NCBI GenBank assembly: GCA_017476785.1
Contig: JAFUZD010000039.1
Coordinates: 1-40,624, forward strand
DNA from: Prevotella sp.
GTDB lineage: Bacteria > Bacteroidota > Bacteroidia > Bacteroidales > Bacteroidaceae
Direction of reading: 5' to 3'
Length of the DNA: 40,624 bases
The first letter of the stretch is position 1; each line of letters starts with the position of its first letter. Below are positions 38,204 to 40,624 of this stretch, piece by piece. The notes under the pieces are model-generated. The model did not search any database. It saw nothing but the letters and a program-made list of their open reading frames with translations, and was not told the origin of the DNA. A program made the position numbers and the translations under genes.

Positions 38204-39433
38204 ATGAAACGATGGATGATGATAGGAGCCTGCGCACTGTCGCTGGCAGCAACGGCCAAGAACCGAATCATAAGTCCGCAGGTAAAGAGCCTGCAGACGG
38301 TAGTAAACAGCGACTGGAGGAATGCCCCCATAATGACGCTGGGAACAGACGACGTGCTCAGCATAGGATTCGATGAGCTCTCGCATACGTACCATCGATA
38401 CATCTACCGACTGGAACACTGCGAGCCAGACTGGACGCCATCGGAAGGGTTGTTTGAGAGCGACTGGCTGGAGGGGATGAACGACAATGTGATCGAAGAC
38501 TACCAGAACTCGCTGAACACGACGGTGCTGTATACGCACTACCAGCTGCAGATTCCCAACGAGCACTGCCGGTTGAAGATGAGCGGCAACTACCGCTTAA
38601 CGGTGATTGACGAGGATGCCGGCGATGAGGAGGCGGTGCTGGTAGCAGAGTTTCGCGTAGTTGAACCGCTGATGAATATCGGAATAACGGCAACGACCAA
38701 TACCGACATTGACGTGAACCGCAGTCACCAACAGATAGGAATGACGGTGAGTTACGGCAACTTGAGAGTGACAAACTGGGAGGAACAGGTCAAGACGGTG
38801 GTGATGCAGAACTGGCGCGAAGAGGATGCACGATGGGACGTGAGGCCGAACTACGTCAATCAGCAGGGACTGGGATGGGAGCACAACCGGGCTCTGATCT
38901 TTGAGGCCGGCAATGAATATCGCAAATTTGAGGTACTGGACGTGAGCCATCCTACGATGGGTATCGACCGTATCAGCTGGGACGGCGAGCGCTACCACGC
39001 CTACCCTTTCGTCAGTACACCACGACGCAACTACCTGACAGATGTCGATGCTGACGGAGCCTTCATCATCCGCAACAGCGACAATACAGAGATAGACTAT
39101 ACGTGCGACTACGTGTGGGTGCACTACCAGCTGCTGTCACCCTATGTAGGCGATATATACATTGAAGGCCACTGGACGACGGATGCCAATCCAGAGGCCT
39201 ACAAGATGACTTATGACGAAGAATCCAGCACCTACCAGACTACGCTGATGCAGAAACAGGGCTACTACTCGTATCAATATCTGCTGGCTGGCAGCGATGG
39301 CCGGAAACGAACCGCCCCGACCGAAGGCAACTTCTATCAGACGGAAAACAGCTATCAGGCACTGGTCTACTATCGAGGGATGGGCGACCGAACGTGGCGG
39401 CTGGTCGGCTATCGTGGCGCAGTGTTGCGATAG
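38204..39433 (+). CDS. Exported DUF5103 family protein
   Basis: I start at the ATG at 38204 (MKRWMMIGACALSLAATAKN), giving 409 residues; the longer frame begins at a TTG inside the -7 box. Residues 1-18 form a signal peptide. The remainder fits the Bacteroidetes DUF5103 family: SPQVKSLQTVVN, IGFDELSHTYHRYIYRLEHC, EYQNSLNTT-like YQNSLNTTVLYTHYQLQIPN, SGNYRLTVIDE, and the central Asn/Gln-rich beta region ending RWDVRPNYV. It is probably a periplasmic or outer-membrane-associated beta protein of unknown role. Its 3' end overlaps the convergent regulator gene by 25 bases. Confidence 0.88.
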   Translation: MKRWMMIGACALSLAATAKNRIISPQVKSLQTVVNSDWRNAPIMTLGTDDVLSIGFDELSHTYHRYIYRLEHCEPDWTPSEGLFESDWLEGMNDNVIEDYQNSLNTTVLYTHYQLQIPNEHCRLKMSGNYRLTVIDEDAGDEEAVLVAEFRVVEPLMNIGITATTNTDIDVNRSHQQIGMTVSYGNLRVTNWEEQVKTVVMQNWREEDARWDVRPNYVNQQGLGWEHNRALIFEAGNEYRKFEVLDVSHPTMGIDRISWDGERYHAYPFVSTPRRNYLTDVDADGAFIIRNSDNTEIDYTCDYVWVHYQLLSPYVGDIYIEGHWTTDANPEAYKMTYDEESSTYQTTLMQKQGYYSYQYLLAGSDGRKRTAPTEGNFYQTENSYQALVYYRGMGDRTWRLVGYRGAVLR

Positions 39434-40624
39434 TCTTGCGGCGTAGCACCGAAATGGTGGAAGAAGCCGGCAATAAAGTAGTTGGGCGTAACGAATCCAC
39501 ACTCATTGGCTATGTCCTCAATGCTCATATCCGTCGTGCGAAGCATTTCGGCAGCCCGCTGCAGCCGCAACGTCTGAGCCAGCTGGCGCGGGTTCTTATA
39601 CAGGTTGGCTGATATCAGCTCGTAGAACCGAGGCAGCTCCACACCTGCCGTAGTAGCCAGTTCGTGCATCGTCAGCCGGCGGTCGGCATTCTTGTTGACA
39701 TAAGGAACCACGCGCAGCATCGCCTCCACAAACTCGCTGTCCATACCGCTTTCCTCAGCGTTGTCGCCACCGTTTTCCGGTTTCGGCGCCAGTACCTCAC
39801 CGCCATAGCTGTCGCAACGCTCCACGAAGTTCTTGATGCGCTTCAGCAAGTCGGCCTCGTCGTTGTTGCGACGCAGCCGCAGCCGCATATTGCGGTTGAA
39901 CCAGATGAAATTGAGCACGAGGAACCCGAGTATCAGCAGGCCCATTGAGAGATAGACACCCGTGGTACGCCACCAAGGCTCGTCAACATTGATAATCCAC
40001 ACGTAGGGCTCTGTCGTCCAGTCGCCATCCTCCATCGAGGCCTGCAACTCCACCTGATAGGTTCCGGGGCGCAAGCCCAGCAAGATGAGATGCAACAGTC
40101 CCTGATTGTCTACCGTCTCGCCGCCGTCGAAGTAAGAGACGACCCGCCATTCACCGCTCACGCCTTTTATGCGATAGCGATAGTAGGTCTGAATGGGGCG
40201 GAAATAGTTGAGTGCCGAGAAAGTCAGCGATATGGAGTTCTGGTTGTAGTTGACGTTGATTTCACGCGTGCGGGTCACGGCTCGCTCCATTATCAGCTTG
40301 CCGTCAATCTGCGTCCCTGCCATCACGGAGTTTCCGTTGACCAAGACACGAATCAGCTTGGGGAAGAGACGGAGCGACCTGATTTGCTCAGTATGAAAGC
40401 TGGCAGGATTGAAAGCGACGACGTGGTCGAGCGACTGCATCACGATGGTGCCATCCGCAAGTTTCATTGCCCGGCCGTTGACAAACGACTCGTTAGGGAC
40501 GTTATCGTGATACATATAGCTGCGCACCGCTGTGACACGCCCTTTGTCGATTTCCAGTTTCGTAATGCCGAAGCTGGTACCTATCCAGATGTTCTGCATA
40601 TTGTCCTCGACGTTGGAGTGAATC
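39409..40624 (-). CDS. Membrane-anchored Y_Y_Y/AraC regulator, 5' end outside the window
   Basis: The frame stays open to the window edge, and upstream codons (IHSNVEDNMQNIWIGTSFGI) continue a beta-propeller repeat, so the gene is truncated at its 5' end. Visible from N to C: the last propeller repeats, a Y_Y_Y domain (FSALNYFRPIQTYYRYRIKG ... LGLRPGTYQVELQA), a membrane helix (VYLSMGLLILGFLVLNFIWF), a linker of about 55 residues and a C-terminal AraC domain (TMHELATTAGVELPRFYELI ... IANECGFVTPNYFIAGFFHH). Hybrid two-component regulators in this phylum share the ends, but here no kinase or receiver separates membrane and DNA-binding parts. It may sense a glycan or cell-surface signal directly. 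The target is unknown. Confidence 0.9.
   Translation of the reverse strand, partial: IHSNVEDNMQNIWIGTSFGITKLEIDKGRVTAVRSYMYHDNVPNESFVNGRAMKLADGTIVMQSLDHVVAFNPASFHTEQIRSLRLFPKLIRVLVNGNSVMAGTQIDGKLIMERAVTRTREINVNYNQNSISLTFSALNYFRPIQTYYRYRIKGVSGEWRVVSYFDGGETVDNQGLLHLILLGLRPGTYQVELQASMEDGDWTTEPYVWIINVDEPWWRTTGVYLSMGLLILGFLVLNFIWFNRNMRLRLRRNNDEADLLKRIKNFVERCDSYGGEVLAPKPENGGDNAEESGMDSEFVEAMLRVVPYVNKNADRRLTMHELATTAGVELPRFYELISANLYKNPRQLAQTLRLQRAAEMLRTTDMSIEDIANECGFVTPNYFIAGFFHHFGATPQDYRNTAPR

Noticed and set aside
1-40624. tRNA, rRNA, tmRNA or RNase P RNA genes
   Set aside because: I looked for their hallmark segments, including next to smpB, and saw none.

Overview
The window looks like a chromosomal segment of a Bacteroidales bacterium, most likely Prevotellaceae-like. 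Three things support this: many promoters match the Bacteroidetes sigma-ABfr form (TAnnTTTG at -7, sometimes TTTG at -33); the gene neighbourhood is typical (dnaN, DnaQ-like exonuclease, coaBC, DUF4835, recN; RseC with RnfBCDGEA; DUF5103; Y_Y_Y/AraC regulator); and there are few Shine-Dalgarno sites. Species cannot be named from sequence reading alone. I saw no rRNA, tRNA, CRISPR array, intact insertion sequence or prophage.

Layout. (1) 21-7443, plus strand: a tight operon for replication, repair and cofactor synthesis (dnaN, 3'-5' exonuclease, coaBC, a DUF4835/PorD-like exported protein, recN, and a TPR protein whose trypsin-like domain seems to have lost its catalytic residues). (2) 7458-11111: dnaB and ispE diverge from a 72-bp double promoter with almost no leader; galE follows on the minus strand. 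(3) 11327-16962, minus strand: a complete rseC-rnfB-C-D-G-E-A operon for the membrane ferredoxin:NAD+ oxidoreductase, ending at a 19-bp perfect terminator hairpin. (4) 17110-17553: a small acidic protein of unknown role, then a stack of CGCG-centred palindromes. (5) 17676-24293, minus strand: a probable operon of lipoprotein, DUF4375 protein, smpB, metH (lacking the C-terminal reactivation domain), HAD phosphatase and GHL10-type glycosidase.

(6) 24294-30167 is an accessory stretch, visibly AT-richer in its second half. It holds an AraC regulator, a GNAT acetyltransferase overlapping a 55-codon upstream gene (toxin-antitoxin-like), a GIY-YIG protein between imperfect direct repeats, an unrecognised 247-residue protein with a conserved-looking His cluster, an exported protein with a Ser/Tyr/Gly/Ala low-complexity tract, and a strongly base-paired leader RNA upstream of the latter. 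(7) 30168-34181, minus strand: a TolC-EmrA-EmrB type tripartite efflux operon. (8) 34390-37110, minus strand: small membrane protein, retropepsin-like protease overlapped by a 49-residue ORF, 2[4Fe-4S] ferredoxin, AraC regulator and YjbR protein. (9) 37300-39433, plus strand: metallo-beta-lactamase-fold hydrolase and DUF5103 protein. The latter overlaps tail to tail with a membrane-anchored Y_Y_Y/AraC regulator that runs off the window end.

The strongest candidates for something undescribed are the structured RNA at 29643-29786, the GNAT two-gene unit at 25717-26562, the 247-residue His-cluster protein at 27590-28333, and the overlapping small ORF/retropepsin pair at 34818-35410. None could be checked against a database here.
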